DNA of 63,222 bases from JBHELQ01 sp046262995 (lineage in GTDB: Bacteria > Actinomycetota > Thermoleophilia > Solirubrobacterales > Thermoleophilaceae). The stretch's first letter is position 1. Each line of letters opens with the position of its first letter. The position numbers and the translations under genes are program-made. The stretch covers positions 1 through 63,222 of the forward strand of contig JBHELQ010000086.1 in NCBI GenBank assembly GCA_046262995.1. The letters are read 5' to 3'. The notes beneath the pieces are model-generated. The model saw nothing but the letters and a program-made list of their open reading frames with translations. It had not been told where the DNA came from and searched no databases. Below are positions 25,951 to 34,404 of this stretch, one piece after another.

Positions 25951-26850
25951 CTAGGACTCCGCCGCAGGCGCCCTGATCGTGGCGAACGGCGGTCGCTCGA
26001 CCAGCTCCACCTGGATCAGGCTCCCCTCGGCCGTCTGCAGCGGCGGGGCGTGGTCGTCGAGCAGGCGTCCCTCCTGCCGCAGGCGCTCGAGGATCACTCG
26101 CAGCACCGCGTAGGCCATCGGCCCGAGCTGGAGCAGTGGCTGGTGGTAGTTGCGACGCACGTCGAGGTCGACCTGGGCCATACGCCCGACTCCGCCGAGT
26201 GCGTCGCGCGCGTGCAGGAGCATCGAGGTCTCCACCGCGTATCCGCTCGTGAAGGGGAGCCGCTCGAACAGCTCGCGCGGAGCCGCCACCTCGCCGGCAA
26301 GCGGCTGGACGAAGGCCGCCAGCTCCGGGTAGAAGGCGCTCAGGAGGGGACGGGCGGTCAGCTCCGTCACCCGGCCGCCGTCGAGCGGGCGCTCCTCGCC
26401 CCCGCCCGCTGCGAACGGCCGCCGGAAGCATCCCTTCACGAAGGCGACTCCGTCCTCGCAGAGCAGCGGGCCCAACATGCCCGTCGCGAACTGCGCCGAG
26501 AAGTCGCGCGTGTCGGAGTCGAGGTAGAGCACGAGCTCGCCGCGCGCGACCGCGAGCGCACGCCACATCGCGTCGCCCTTGCCGAGCGCCCGGCCGAACT
26601 CCGGCAGCAGCTCGGACTCCTGGTAGACCTCGGCGCCCAGGGCGGCGGCCAGCTCGGCGGTCCCGTCCTCCGAGGCCGCATCGACGACCAGGATCTGGTC
26701 CACCAGGCCGTCGAGCCGCTGGAGGCTCTCCACGATCGGCCCGATCGTGTCGGCCACCTCGCGCGCGGGCAGCACCACGGAGACGCTCCGGCGCTTGCGC
26801 TCCTTCAGCAGCTCGGGCGGGAAGTCCGAGTGGTGAAAGCTGCGGATCAC
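25951..26850 (-). CDS. gpgS: Glucosyl-3-phosphoglycerate synthase
   Basis: 299 aa GT81-type glycosyltransferase. Signature blocks are SVVLPAREVADTIGPIV, VVDAASEDGTAELA, LGKGDAMWRALAVA, the metal-binding D-x-D in LYLDSDTRDF, and VTELTARPLLSAFYPELA with FVQPLAGEVA. It transfers glucose from NDP-glucose to 3-phosphoglycerate. It is followed by the HAD phosphatase gene in one unit. Its start is only 11 nt from that of the divergent helicase. Confidence 0.9.
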   Translation of the reverse strand: MIRSFHHSDFPPELLKERKRRSVSVVLPAREVADTIGPIVESLQRLDGLVDQILVVDAASEDGTAELAAALGAEVYQESELLPEFGRALGKGDAMWRALAVARGELVLYLDSDTRDFSAQFATGMLGPLLCEDGVAFVKGCFRRPFAAGGGEERPLDGGRVTELTARPLLSAFYPELAAFVQPLAGEVAAPRELFERLPFTSGYAVETSMLLHARDALGGVGRMAQVDLDVRRNYHQPLLQLGPMAYAVLRVILERLRQEGRLLDDHAPPLQTAEGSLIQVELVERPPFATIRAPAAES

Positions 26851-26861
26851 CCGCGCGTACT

Positions 26862-29144
26862 ATGGCAGCGGTGGGGCCGCTCCGCACCGAAATCGCGCCC
26901 TGGGGAGAGCTGCTCGAGCAGGGCCGAGACGAGCAGCTCGTGGCGGACGCGCGGGAGCGGGCCCGGCCAGGCGCGCCCGTCCCGATCCCGGAGGACCTCC
27001 ATCCGCGCCTGCTCGACGGCCTGGCGGCGGCCGGCGTCGACCAGCTCTGGTCCCATCAGGCCGACACGCTGGAAGCGGCCAGGCGGGGCCCCGTCATCGT
27101 CACCACCGGTACCGCGAGCGGGAAGTCGCTCGCGTTCAACCTGCCGGTGCTCGACACGCTCGCCAGTGATCCGGCCGCGCGCGCCTTCTACCTGTATCCG
27201 ACCAAGGCGCTCGCACAGGACCAGGCCCGCAACCTGGCCACCCTGGGACGGGGATTCCTGCGCCACGCGATCTACGACGGCGACACCCCCCGCGAGGAGC
27301 GGCGCAGCGTTCGTCAGCGCTCCAACCTGATCCTGACCAATCCCGACATGCTCCACGTCGGGGTCCTTCCCAACCATCGCTCCTGGGGCGACGTGCTCGC
27401 GAACCTGGCCTGGATCGTCGTGGACGAGGCGCACGTCTATCGCGGCGTCTTCGGCTCCCACGTCGCGAACGTGCTGCGGCGCCTGCGCCGGCTCGCCCGC
27501 GCCTACGGCACCGAGCCGCGCTTCGTCCTCACGAGCGCCACGATCGCGAACCCCGCCGACCTGGCCCGGCGGCTCACCGGCCTCGACGTGGGGCTCGTTG
27601 AGCGCGACGGCGCTCCACGAGCGGAGCGGCGCATCGCGATGTGGAATCCGCCGCTCGTGGACGAGCGCTCGGGCAGGCGCGCATCCGTGCTGTCGGAGGC
27701 CGCCGGCCTCCTTGCGCAGCTGGTGGAGCAGGAGGTGCGCACGATCTGCTTCCTCAAGTCCAGACGGGGCGTAGAGCTGATCCAGCGCTTCGCCCGCCTG
27801 CGCCTGGAGGATGCCGGCCGCGGCGACCTTGCGGAGCGGATCGCCCCGTACCGGGCGGGATACACGCCGTCGCAGCGGCGCGAGCTCGAGCGCCGGCTGA
27901 CCGAGGGCGAGCTGCTGGCGGTCGTCGCAACGGACGCGCTCGAGCTCGGAATCGACGTGGGAGAGCTGGACGCCGCCCTCTGCGTGACCTTCCCGGGCAC
28001 GGTGGCGAGCCTGCGGCAGATGTGGGGCCGCGCCGGTCGCCGCTCGGCCGGCCTGGCGATGTACGTGGCCGGGGAGGACGCGCTCGACCAGTTCTTCTGC
28101 CGCCATCCAGACGAGTTCCTGGACCGCCCGGTGGAGCGCGCCATCCTCGACCACGAGTCGGAGGACATCCACCTGGCGCATCTCGCGGCGGCCGCCTACG
28201 AGCTGCCGCTGACCGCCGAGGACGTGGACGTGTTCGGCGAGCGCTGGGAGGAGCACGCCCGCCGGCTCGTCCGTCTCGGACGTCTCCGCGAGCGCGGCGG
28301 GCGCTACCTGCCGCGGGGCCCGGGCTACCCGGCGGCCGAGATAGCCCTGCGGTCCGCTTCGCCGGACTCGGTGGCGATCGTCGACGCCGGCTCGGGCGAG
28401 CTGCTCGGCACGGTCGAGTCCGCACGAGCCCACTCCGCCGTCCACCCCGGCGCCGTCTACCTGCACATGGGGAGCGCCTACGAGGTCGAGGACCTGGACC
28501 TGGATCAGCGCCGGGCCGCGGTCCGCGCCTTTCACGGCGACTGGTACACGCAGCCGAAGAAGGAGTCCGAGACCTTCATCGAGCAGGTCCGCGAGACCCG
28601 CGAGACGGGCGGCGTCGACCTGTCGTTCGGGATCGTCTCGGTCAGCGAGCAGGTGGTCGCCTACCAGAAGAAGCGGGTGGCGGACAACGAGGTGCTCGAC
28701 CTGCTGACGGTGGACCTCCCGGAGCAGCGCTTCGTGACGCAGGCACTCTGGTACGAGCTCCCGGAGGCGCTGCTGCGCGACGAGTTTCCGCTCGACGTCC
28801 TGCAGGGCTCCCTGCACGCCGCGGAGCACGGGCAGATAGCCGTCCTGCCGCTGATCTCCATGTGCGACCGCTGGGACATCGGCGGGCTCTCGACCGGCTT
28901 CCACCACCAGACCGGCCGCCCGACGATCTTCATCTACGACGGCCACCCCGGCGGCGTCGGCATCACCCGGGTCGGATACGAGTCCTTCGAGCGCCTGGTC
29001 GGGGACGCCCTGCGCCTGATCTCCGAGTGTCCGTGCCGCTCGGGCTGCCCCTCATGCGTTCAGTCGCCGAAGTGCGGCAACCTGAACGAGCCGCTCAACA
29101 AGCGGGGCGCGATCGAGCTGCTCACGCGGATCCACACAAGCTGA
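26862..29144 (+). CDS. DEAD/DEAH helicase with DUF1998 domain (MrfA/YprA-like)
   Basis: 760 aa superfamily-2 helicase. Walker A TTGTASGKSL, DEAH box VVDEAHVYRG, motif III LTSATIANP, and motif VI QMWGRAGRR are in order. The C-terminal DUF1998 domain holds the four-cysteine cluster CPCRSGCPSCVQSPKC that defines the MrfA group, in which it binds metal. MrfA helicases take part in repair of mitomycin-type DNA damage in Bacillus. The ATG at 26862 is weakly supported; a GTG three codons later is possible. Confidence 0.9.
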   Translation: MAAVGPLRTEIAPWGELLEQGRDEQLVADARERARPGAPVPIPEDLHPRLLDGLAAAGVDQLWSHQADTLEAARRGPVIVTTGTASGKSLAFNLPVLDTLASDPAARAFYLYPTKALAQDQARNLATLGRGFLRHAIYDGDTPREERRSVRQRSNLILTNPDMLHVGVLPNHRSWGDVLANLAWIVVDEAHVYRGVFGSHVANVLRRLRRLARAYGTEPRFVLTSATIANPADLARRLTGLDVGLVERDGAPRAERRIAMWNPPLVDERSGRRASVLSEAAGLLAQLVEQEVRTICFLKSRRGVELIQRFARLRLEDAGRGDLAERIAPYRAGYTPSQRRELERRLTEGELLAVVATDALELGIDVGELDAALCVTFPGTVASLRQMWGRAGRRSAGLAMYVAGEDALDQFFCRHPDEFLDRPVERAILDHESEDIHLAHLAAAAYELPLTAEDVDVFGERWEEHARRLVRLGRLRERGGRYLPRGPGYPAAEIALRSASPDSVAIVDAGSGELLGTVESARAHSAVHPGAVYLHMGSAYEVEDLDLDQRRAAVRAFHGDWYTQPKKESETFIEQVRETRETGGVDLSFGIVSVSEQVVAYQKKRVADNEVLDLLTVDLPEQRFVTQALWYELPEALLRDEFPLDVLQGSLHAAEHGQIAVLPLISMCDRWDIGGLSTGFHHQTGRPTIFIYDGHPGGVGITRVGYESFERLVGDALRLISECPCRSGCPSCVQSPKCGNLNEPLNKRGAIELLTRIHTS

Positions 29145-29225
29145 GCTGCAAGATCCTTTGCAACCAGGAGGAATCGCCGAAGGCCGCCTCAAGGGGTCGC
29201 CGGAGCGGTCGAAGTCATCCTTACG

Positions 29226-30173
29226 GTGCGCTTCGCCTCGATCGCTCTCTCCACGGCCTTCCTCGGACTGGCCCTGCTGCCCGTCGCGGCATCCGCCGAC
29301 GGTGGCGGCGCCACGTCACCCACCGCCGGTGGCGGCGCCATGTACGCCCAGCCCGTCAGCGAGCAACCGGCCCAGACCCCCCGCCATAGGCGCCGGCACC
29401 GGCGGAAGAGCCGCCGGCGCGGCCCGCTGCTGACCCAGTTCCGGCTCGCCCGCTCCCGGCTGTTCCTGTACGGCCGTCCGGCCCGCGTGACATTCACGAT
29501 CAAGAGCCGCTACCGCACGGTGCTCGTCCGGCTCCGGGTGGTGCGGCCGGGACAGCGCCGGGCGCTGTCGGTCATCTCGCTCGGGCAGCGGCCCACCGGG
29601 ATCCGCCAGACCTATGTGCTCACCGGACGCGAGAACGGCATCCTCTCCCAGGGCGGGTACACGCTGCGCATCGGCGCCCGCGATCGCCGCGGCCGGAGCC
29701 TTCGCCATTCGAGCTCGATTGGTCGCACCACCGATCTGCGCTTCCTCCATCATCGCTTTCCGCTGGCGGGCCCCTTCGGCTACGGCGGTCCGGACGCCCG
29801 CTTCGGAACGCCGCGCACCGGGCACACGCATCAGGGCCAGGACCTGGTGGCGGCCACCGGGACGCCTATCGTCGCGCCGCGCGGCGGGACGGTGACGACC
29901 GTCCAGTACCAGGCCGGCGGAGCCGGCAACTACGTGGTTCTGAGCGGCGAGTCCGAGTCCTACGACTACGTCTTCATGCACCTGCGCACGGGCTCGACTC
30001 GCGTGCGGGTCGGCCAGCACGTCCGCACCGGTCAGCGGCTGGGCGACGTGGGCGCGACGGGCGACGCGTCGGGCCCCCATCTGCACTTCGAGATCTGGCG
30101 CGGGACGTGGTTCGGCGGCGGCCATCCGATCGACCCGCTGCCGTTCCTCCGGCGCTGGGACCGTTGGTCCTGA
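29226..30173 (+). CDS. Secreted M23 family metallopeptidase (LytM domain)
   Basis: 315 aa with signal peptide (cut near ASA, residue 24), an Arg-rich stretch (RHRRRHRRKSRRRG), a beta domain with a FlgD/Ig-like look, and a C-terminal LytM domain. Zinc ligands are GHTHQGQD (H-x3-D) and GPHLHFEIW (HxH). It would cleave peptidoglycan cross-links, or act as a hydrolase activator, outside the membrane. The GTG start is used because no other start precedes the signal peptide. About 80 nt upstream hold nothing recognisable. Confidence 0.9.
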   Translation: MRFASIALSTAFLGLALLPVAASADGGGATSPTAGGGAMYAQPVSEQPAQTPRHRRRHRRKSRRRGPLLTQFRLARSRLFLYGRPARVTFTIKSRYRTVLVRLRVVRPGQRRALSVISLGQRPTGIRQTYVLTGRENGILSQGGYTLRIGARDRRGRSLRHSSSIGRTTDLRFLHHRFPLAGPFGYGGPDARFGTPRTGHTHQGQDLVAATGTPIVAPRGGTVTTVQYQAGGAGNYVVLSGESESYDYVFMHLRTGSTRVRVGQHVRTGQRLGDVGATGDASGPHLHFEIWRGTWFGGGHPIDPLPFLRRWDRWS

Positions 30174-30192
30174 GACCGGGTCTCGCGAGCGC

Positions 30193-31674
30193 TTAGTCGA
30201 TCCCGAGCTTCAGGCGGCCGTGCACGCCGTCCTTCCCGGAGGACGCGGACCCGGTCAGCTCACCCAGCCGCGAGGTGAACAGGGCGCTGCCGAGGCCGAG
30301 CTGCGGGGCGAAGCGCTTCACGATGTCGGTGGCGAGCTTCTGCGCGTCGACGTCCAGCACGAAGGACCCCCGCGCTCCGGGGACGGCGCGCGGCCGGCCT
30401 TCGGCGAGGCGGCCCGCGCGCGCCGGGCTCGTAGAGGCCACCAGGACGCGACCGACCACGCCGAACACCACGCTCTTCCCGTCCGGGCGCGCTATGGCGT
30501 AGAAGTTCTCGCCCCGCTTCGGCTTGGCGATCCCGACGGTTCCGGCCCCGGTGCTCTTGGCGAAGCGCGGCAGCGCGGCGGCGAGCTTGCGGAGCGTCCG
30601 CTTGAAGGCGACCGGATCGCGCACGTCCGCCCGGAGCCCGAACTGGCCGCCGGCGCTCAGGTTCAACGAAGCGCCGCCCGACAGCTGGTCGATCAGGTCG
30701 CGCTTGAGATCTATTCCGACGGTTTTCTCGAGCTGCGCCCTGCCCGCCTCGAAGCGAGGGTTGGAGCTGCGCGCGGCGGAGAGTATGAAGTCGGCGACCT
30801 GTCCGGGGTCGCGCACCCCGATGGCGACCTCGCCCGGCCGGCGCAGGACCGCGGGGGCCTGATCGCCTTCGGCGAGAGGCAGCTGGTCCGAGCTGAGCTT
30901 GGCCGGATCGGTCCTCGCGTTGAAGTCCACGTCGAGACCGTCGTTCTCGGCTCGCGCGCTGAACGCGACTTCGCGCAACGCCGCGACCCACGGGACCCCG
31001 AGCGCCTGCCTGCCCTGTGAGCGCGCCCGCAGGAGCCCACGCGCGTTCACGTACCCCCGCACGAGGGCCTGCGAGGGAAGGCCGGCCATCGCACCGGAGA
31101 AGGCCTTCTCGTCGAGGCGCCGGTCGCCGTCCCTGCGCGCCAGCGCCGCTTCGAGCAGCTCCCGCGAGCCGGCGAGCACCAGCACGTCGCCCTCGACCGC
31201 GAGGTAGCCGCCCTGGTCGTCGCGGTAGATCGTGGCGCCGTTCTTCTCCCCCTGCTTCCTGGCGCCCTCGCGCTTGACCAGGTCCTTCAGCTTGTCGCCG
31301 TCCTTCGTCTTGACCGCGGCGACGAAGCTGTCACTCGCCGCCCCGCCGAGGAAGGAGCGCCCGTTCGCGGATCCCACGACGAATGGATTGCCGAGCAGCG
31401 GCTTGACGTCGCGGTCGAAGTCGAGCTTGCCGCCGCCCTCGAGCTCCCGCTTCAGCCTCTCGCCCGCCTGCTCCCCGAAGGGGAATCGCCTCACCAGCCG
31501 CCCGAGCGTCTTGAACTGACCGCCGCCGACGTCGGTGTCCACGGTGACGACGAACGGCGCGTCCTTCGGGAGGTAGCCGAGCGCGTCGTCGAGCGGAGCG
31601 CTGGAACCGCCCCCTCCGCAGGCGGGAAGCAGGGCCAGGCAGATGCTCGTGAGCGCGAAGGCGAGGCGGCGCAT
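30193..31674 (-). CDS. DUF3352 lipoprotein
   Basis: 493 aa with a signal peptide ending in the lipobox LLPAC, so Cys19 is probably lipid-modified and the protein is anchored to the outer face of the membrane. The body matches the DUF3352 pattern (LGYLPKDAPFVVTVDTDV, LGNPFVVGSANG, GSFVLDVDA near the end). Composition is Gly/Ala/Lys-rich. No catalytic residues are recognised. It may bind or monitor envelope components, which is only a guess from location. Confidence 0.85.
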   Translation of the reverse strand: MRRLAFALTSICLALLPACGGGGSSAPLDDALGYLPKDAPFVVTVDTDVGGGQFKTLGRLVRRFPFGEQAGERLKRELEGGGKLDFDRDVKPLLGNPFVVGSANGRSFLGGAASDSFVAAVKTKDGDKLKDLVKREGARKQGEKNGATIYRDDQGGYLAVEGDVLVLAGSRELLEAALARRDGDRRLDEKAFSGAMAGLPSQALVRGYVNARGLLRARSQGRQALGVPWVAALREVAFSARAENDGLDVDFNARTDPAKLSSDQLPLAEGDQAPAVLRRPGEVAIGVRDPGQVADFILSAARSSNPRFEAGRAQLEKTVGIDLKRDLIDQLSGGASLNLSAGGQFGLRADVRDPVAFKRTLRKLAAALPRFAKSTGAGTVGIAKPKRGENFYAIARPDGKSVVFGVVGRVLVASTSPARAGRLAEGRPRAVPGARGSFVLDVDAQKLATDIVKRFAPQLGLGSALFTSRLGELTGSASSGKDGVHGRLKLGID

Positions 31675-31726
31675 CGGGCGCGGCAGTGTAGCGACCGGCT
31701 TCGCGCCGCCTGCTACCTCAATCGGG

Positions 31727-32176
31727 TCACGGGAGAGCGCTCGGGCTGATGGCGATGACCGGGATCGGCCGCGAGGTCTTCTGCTGGTAGGCGCTGTAGC
31801 GGTCGCGGTTGTTCTCGTTGACCACCCGCCACAGCGGCTCGAAGTCGGGGTCCGACGGCTCGACCACCCTGGCCCGGGCCTTGCGGCGCTCGCGCCCGAC
31901 CTGGAACTCGACGTCCGGGTTCGCGCGCAGGTTGTGCAGCCAGGCGGGCGCCTGATCGGCCCCGCCGTTCGACGCCACCACGAGGTAGTCGTCGCCGCTG
32001 CGGGCGTAGATGAGCGCGTTCGTCCGGGTCGCCCCGGAGCGGCGCCCGGTCGTCCGCAGCAGCAGACTCGGGACCCCGAGCATGTTGTGGCCGACGCGGC
32101 CGTCCGTGCCCATGTAGAGCCGCTGATGCAGCGCGAGCACCTTGGGCGTCAGAGTCTCCTCGATCCCCACGCCCAC
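31727..32176 (-). CDS. Ddn-type deazaflavin (F420)-dependent nitroreductase-family protein
   Basis: 149 aa split-barrel protein. Conserved family blocks are LLLRTTGRRSGATRTNALIY (phosphate-contacting region of F420) and VVASNGGADQAPAWLHNL, followed by NPDVEFQVG. Relatives use reduced F420 to reduce quinones or nitro compounds. It implies that the host makes F420, consistent with actinobacteria. Encoded alone; divergent from the exonuclease gene. Confidence 0.9.
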   Translation of the reverse strand: MGVGIEETLTPKVLALHQRLYMGTDGRVGHNMLGVPSLLLRTTGRRSGATRTNALIYARSGDDYLVVASNGGADQAPAWLHNLRANPDVEFQVGRERRKARARVVEPSDPDFEPLWRVVNENNRDRYSAYQQKTSRPIPVIAISPSALP

Positions 32177-32281
32177 AGCTTATGGGCGGCGGCGCTGACC
32201 TGACGGGTTACCTGGTCGTCGAGGCCCGGAAGGCGGCCTTGTCGCGCGCGGACCGGCCGTCTTTACCCATCGCTCGTGTAC

Positions 32282-32328
32282 GTAGCTCCGCTCGCGGGTC
32301 GACGCTGACGCTCGGGTGGCGGAGCTAC
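32282..32328 (+). promoter_or_regulatory. Leader hairpin at the exonuclease III start
   Basis: Perfect 10-bp inverted repeat, GTAGCTCCGC (32282-32291) and GCGGAGCTAC (32319-32328), with a 27-nt loop that could fold further. The right arm contains GGAG, the only ribosome-site candidate, five bases before the GTG at 32330. In RNA the start region would be closed. Confidence 0.5.
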
Positions 32329-32329
32329 C

Positions 32330-33205
32330 GTGCAGTCGGTGCGCATCGCGACCTGGAACGTCAACTCGGTCAAGCAGCGCGTGCCGCGGCTGCTGCCGTG
32401 GTTGGACAAGCGGCGGCCGGACGTCGTCTGCCTCCAGGAGACCAAGCTCGCCGACGACGCGTTCCACGACCTGCTGGCTGATGAGCTCGCCGAGCGGGAC
32501 TACGCCGTCGCCGCTCATGGTGAGGCGACGTGGAACGGGGTGGCCATCCTCTCGCGCGTCGGGCTCGACGAGGTGACGATCGGATTGGGCGACGGCGCGC
32601 CGGGCTTCCCGCATCCCGAGGCACGCGCGGTGTCCGCCACGTGCGAGGGAATCCGGGTGGTCTCGGTCTACGTGCCGAACGGACGCATTCCGGACTCCGA
32701 GCACTACCGCTACAAGCTGGCCTGGATGGCGTCGCTTCGGGAGATGGTCGCCGACGGTCCTGAGGCCGCGATCGTGTGCGGCGACATGAACATCGCGCCG
32801 ACGGACGACGACGTGTTCGATCCCGACGCGTACATCGGGCAGACGCACGTGACGCCGGCCGAGCGCGAGGCCCTGGCGGAGCTACAGGCGCTCGGCCTCC
32901 GGGACGTCGTGCGCGACCGCTGGCCGGGCGAGCGCGTGTTCACCTACTGGGACTACAGGGCCGGGATGTTCCATCAGGACCTCGGCATGCGGATCGACCT
33001 GGTCCTGGCCGGCGCGCCGGTCGCGAGCCGCGTCCAGGCGGCATGGGTGGACCGAGAGGCCCGCAAGGGGAGCGGGCCGAGCGACCACGCGCCGGTGATT
33101 GTCGACCTCGACGAGGCGCCCGACGGAGACATCGGGCCGGTCGTGCCGCCGCCGTCGCGGCCGGTGCGAAAGCGCGGGGCGGCCAAGCTGCCGCAGTCGC
33201 CCTGA
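32330..33205 (+). CDS. xthA: Exodeoxyribonuclease III
   Basis: 291 aa AP endonuclease/3'-5' exonuclease. Motifs are IATWNVNSVK, LQETKLAD (metal-binding Glu), CGDMNIAP (Asp/Asn pair), and GPSDHAPVIVDL (catalytic His). A Pro-rich tail of about 25 residues follows. GTG at 32330 is used; GTG at 32339 would start three residues later at the conserved strand. It processes abasic sites in base-excision repair. Confidence 0.95.
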   Translation: MQSVRIATWNVNSVKQRVPRLLPWLDKRRPDVVCLQETKLADDAFHDLLADELAERDYAVAAHGEATWNGVAILSRVGLDEVTIGLGDGAPGFPHPEARAVSATCEGIRVVSVYVPNGRIPDSEHYRYKLAWMASLREMVADGPEAAIVCGDMNIAPTDDDVFDPDAYIGQTHVTPAEREALAELQALGLRDVVRDRWPGERVFTYWDYRAGMFHQDLGMRIDLVLAGAPVASRVQAAWVDREARKGSGPSDHAPVIVDLDEAPDGDIGPVVPPPSRPVRKRGAAKLPQSP

Positions 33206-33225
33206 CGCGCCCGCGGTGGCGGCTC

Positions 33226-34275
33226 TCAGGCAGGCCTGTCGCGGTCGCGCGAGGGCTGGACGCGCTTCGGCTCGCCCGGCATCTTGGGGTAGTCGGGCGG
33301 GTAGGGCATGTCGCCCTCCTCGTCGCGTTCGAACATGTCCAGCAGCGGCTCGAGCGAGTGGGCGCGGTCGTCGATCGCGGCGTGGCGGTCGCCCAACTCG
33401 GCGAAGCGGGAAGGCATCGTCGCCACGGTGAAGTCCTCGGGGGCGACCTCGGCGAGCTCGTCCCAGGTCACCGGCGCCGAGACCGGGGCGCCGGGCTTTG
33501 GCCGAACGCTGTAGGCCGACGCGATGGTGCGGTCTCGCGCGTTCTGGTTGTAGTCGACGAAGATCCGCTCGCCGCGCTCCTCCTTCCACCACTTCGTCGT
33601 CACCTGACCGGGGAGCCGCCGCTCGAGCTCGCGTCCGAACGCAATCGCGGCGTGTCGGACCTCCGTGAACGTCCAGCGCCGCTCTATCCGGACGTATATG
33701 TGGACGCCGCGGCCTCCCGATGTCTTCGGGAAGCCTGCGCAGCCGAGCTCGTCGAGGAGCGCGCGCGCCTCGGCGGCGACTCTCACAGCGTCATCGAAGT
33801 CGGTGCCCGGCTGCGGGTCCAGGTCCAGCCGCAGCTCGTCCGGGTGGTCGACGTCGTCGCTACGCACCGGCCAGGGATGAAACGTGATCGTGCCCATCTG
33901 GGCGGCCCAGCCGACGACCGAGACCTCGGTGGGACAGATCTCGTCGGCGTGGCGGCCTGATGGGAACTGGATTCGCGCGGTCTCCACGTAGTCCGGAGCT
34001 CCGCGTGGGATGCGCTTCTGGAAGAACGCATCGCCGCCGCCCTTCTCGCGCGTCGAGAGGACGAAGCCGGGGTGAACCCCCTTCGGCCAGCGCTCGAGGG
34101 TGGTCGGCCGTCGCTCGAGCGCGCGCATGATGCCCTCCCCGACGGCGAGGTAGTAATTGACGACGTCGAGCTTGCTGACCGCGGGGGTGCGCTCTGTCGC
34201 CGGGAAGATCACGCGGTCGGGGCTGGACACGCGCAGCTCGCGGCCACCGGCGTCCACGATCGTGGCATCGGACAC
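33226..34275 (-). CDS. Stand-alone LigD-type DNA polymerase/primase (PolDom)
   Basis: 349 aa archaeo-eukaryotic-primase-fold polymerase. It starts GGRELRVSSPDRVIFP with SKLDVVNYYLAVGEG; the metal-binding LRLDLDPQPG (D-x-D), the TSGGRGVHIYVRI strand and FVDYNQNARDRTIASAYS are intact. In non-homologous end joining it fills in ends before ligation. It lacks the ligase and nuclease domains of LigD; the ligase partner may be the gene at 17526-18485. Convergent with xthA. Confidence 0.93.
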   Translation of the reverse strand: MSDATIVDAGGRELRVSSPDRVIFPATERTPAVSKLDVVNYYLAVGEGIMRALERRPTTLERWPKGVHPGFVLSTREKGGGDAFFQKRIPRGAPDYVETARIQFPSGRHADEICPTEVSVVGWAAQMGTITFHPWPVRSDDVDHPDELRLDLDPQPGTDFDDAVRVAAEARALLDELGCAGFPKTSGGRGVHIYVRIERRWTFTEVRHAAIAFGRELERRLPGQVTTKWWKEERGERIFVDYNQNARDRTIASAYSVRPKPGAPVSAPVTWDELAEVAPEDFTVATMPSRFAELGDRHAAIDDRAHSLEPLLDMFERDEEGDMPYPPDYPKMPGEPKRVQPSRDRDRPA

Positions 34276-34329
34276 GGGTGGGGAGCGTATGCGAGCGTCA
34301 CGTCAGGACCTCAGCGGGGACGAAGCCCG

Positions 34330-34365
34330 CGCGAGCGACCGAGGACGCCGCCAGGCGATGCGCCG
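34330..34365. repeat. 36-bp direct repeat, copy 1
   Basis: Identical over 36 bases to 36114-36149. It begins CGCGAGCGACCGAGG and ends GATGCGCCG. The weaker similarity continues about 12 bases to the right (cagc-gcga-tggc). It lies between the polymerase gene start and the 3' end of the sulfatase gene. Confidence 0.8.
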
Positions 34366-34382
34366 ACAGCAGCGATGGCATT

Positions 34383-34404
34383 GAGCCGCGCGCTGCGCGG
34401 GCTC
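34383..34404 (-). terminator. Hairpin at the end of the sulfatase-type gene
   Basis: GAGCCGCGCG and GCGCGGGCTC form a near-perfect inverted repeat (one bulge) immediately after, and touching, the minus-strand stop codon at 34403-34405. No U-tract. A rho-independent-like end for the leftward gene is plausible. Confidence 0.4.

Noticed and set aside
26847..28946. 699-codon antisense frame under the MrfA-like helicase
   Set aside because: No motif; composition is that of a complement of a real gene, and the helicase motifs are complete on the other strand.
34276..34402. Possible second tRNA fragment beside repeat copy 1 (tggc at the position of the tRNA 3' end)
   Set aside because: Only four bases match the tRNA; no cloverleaf can be formed.
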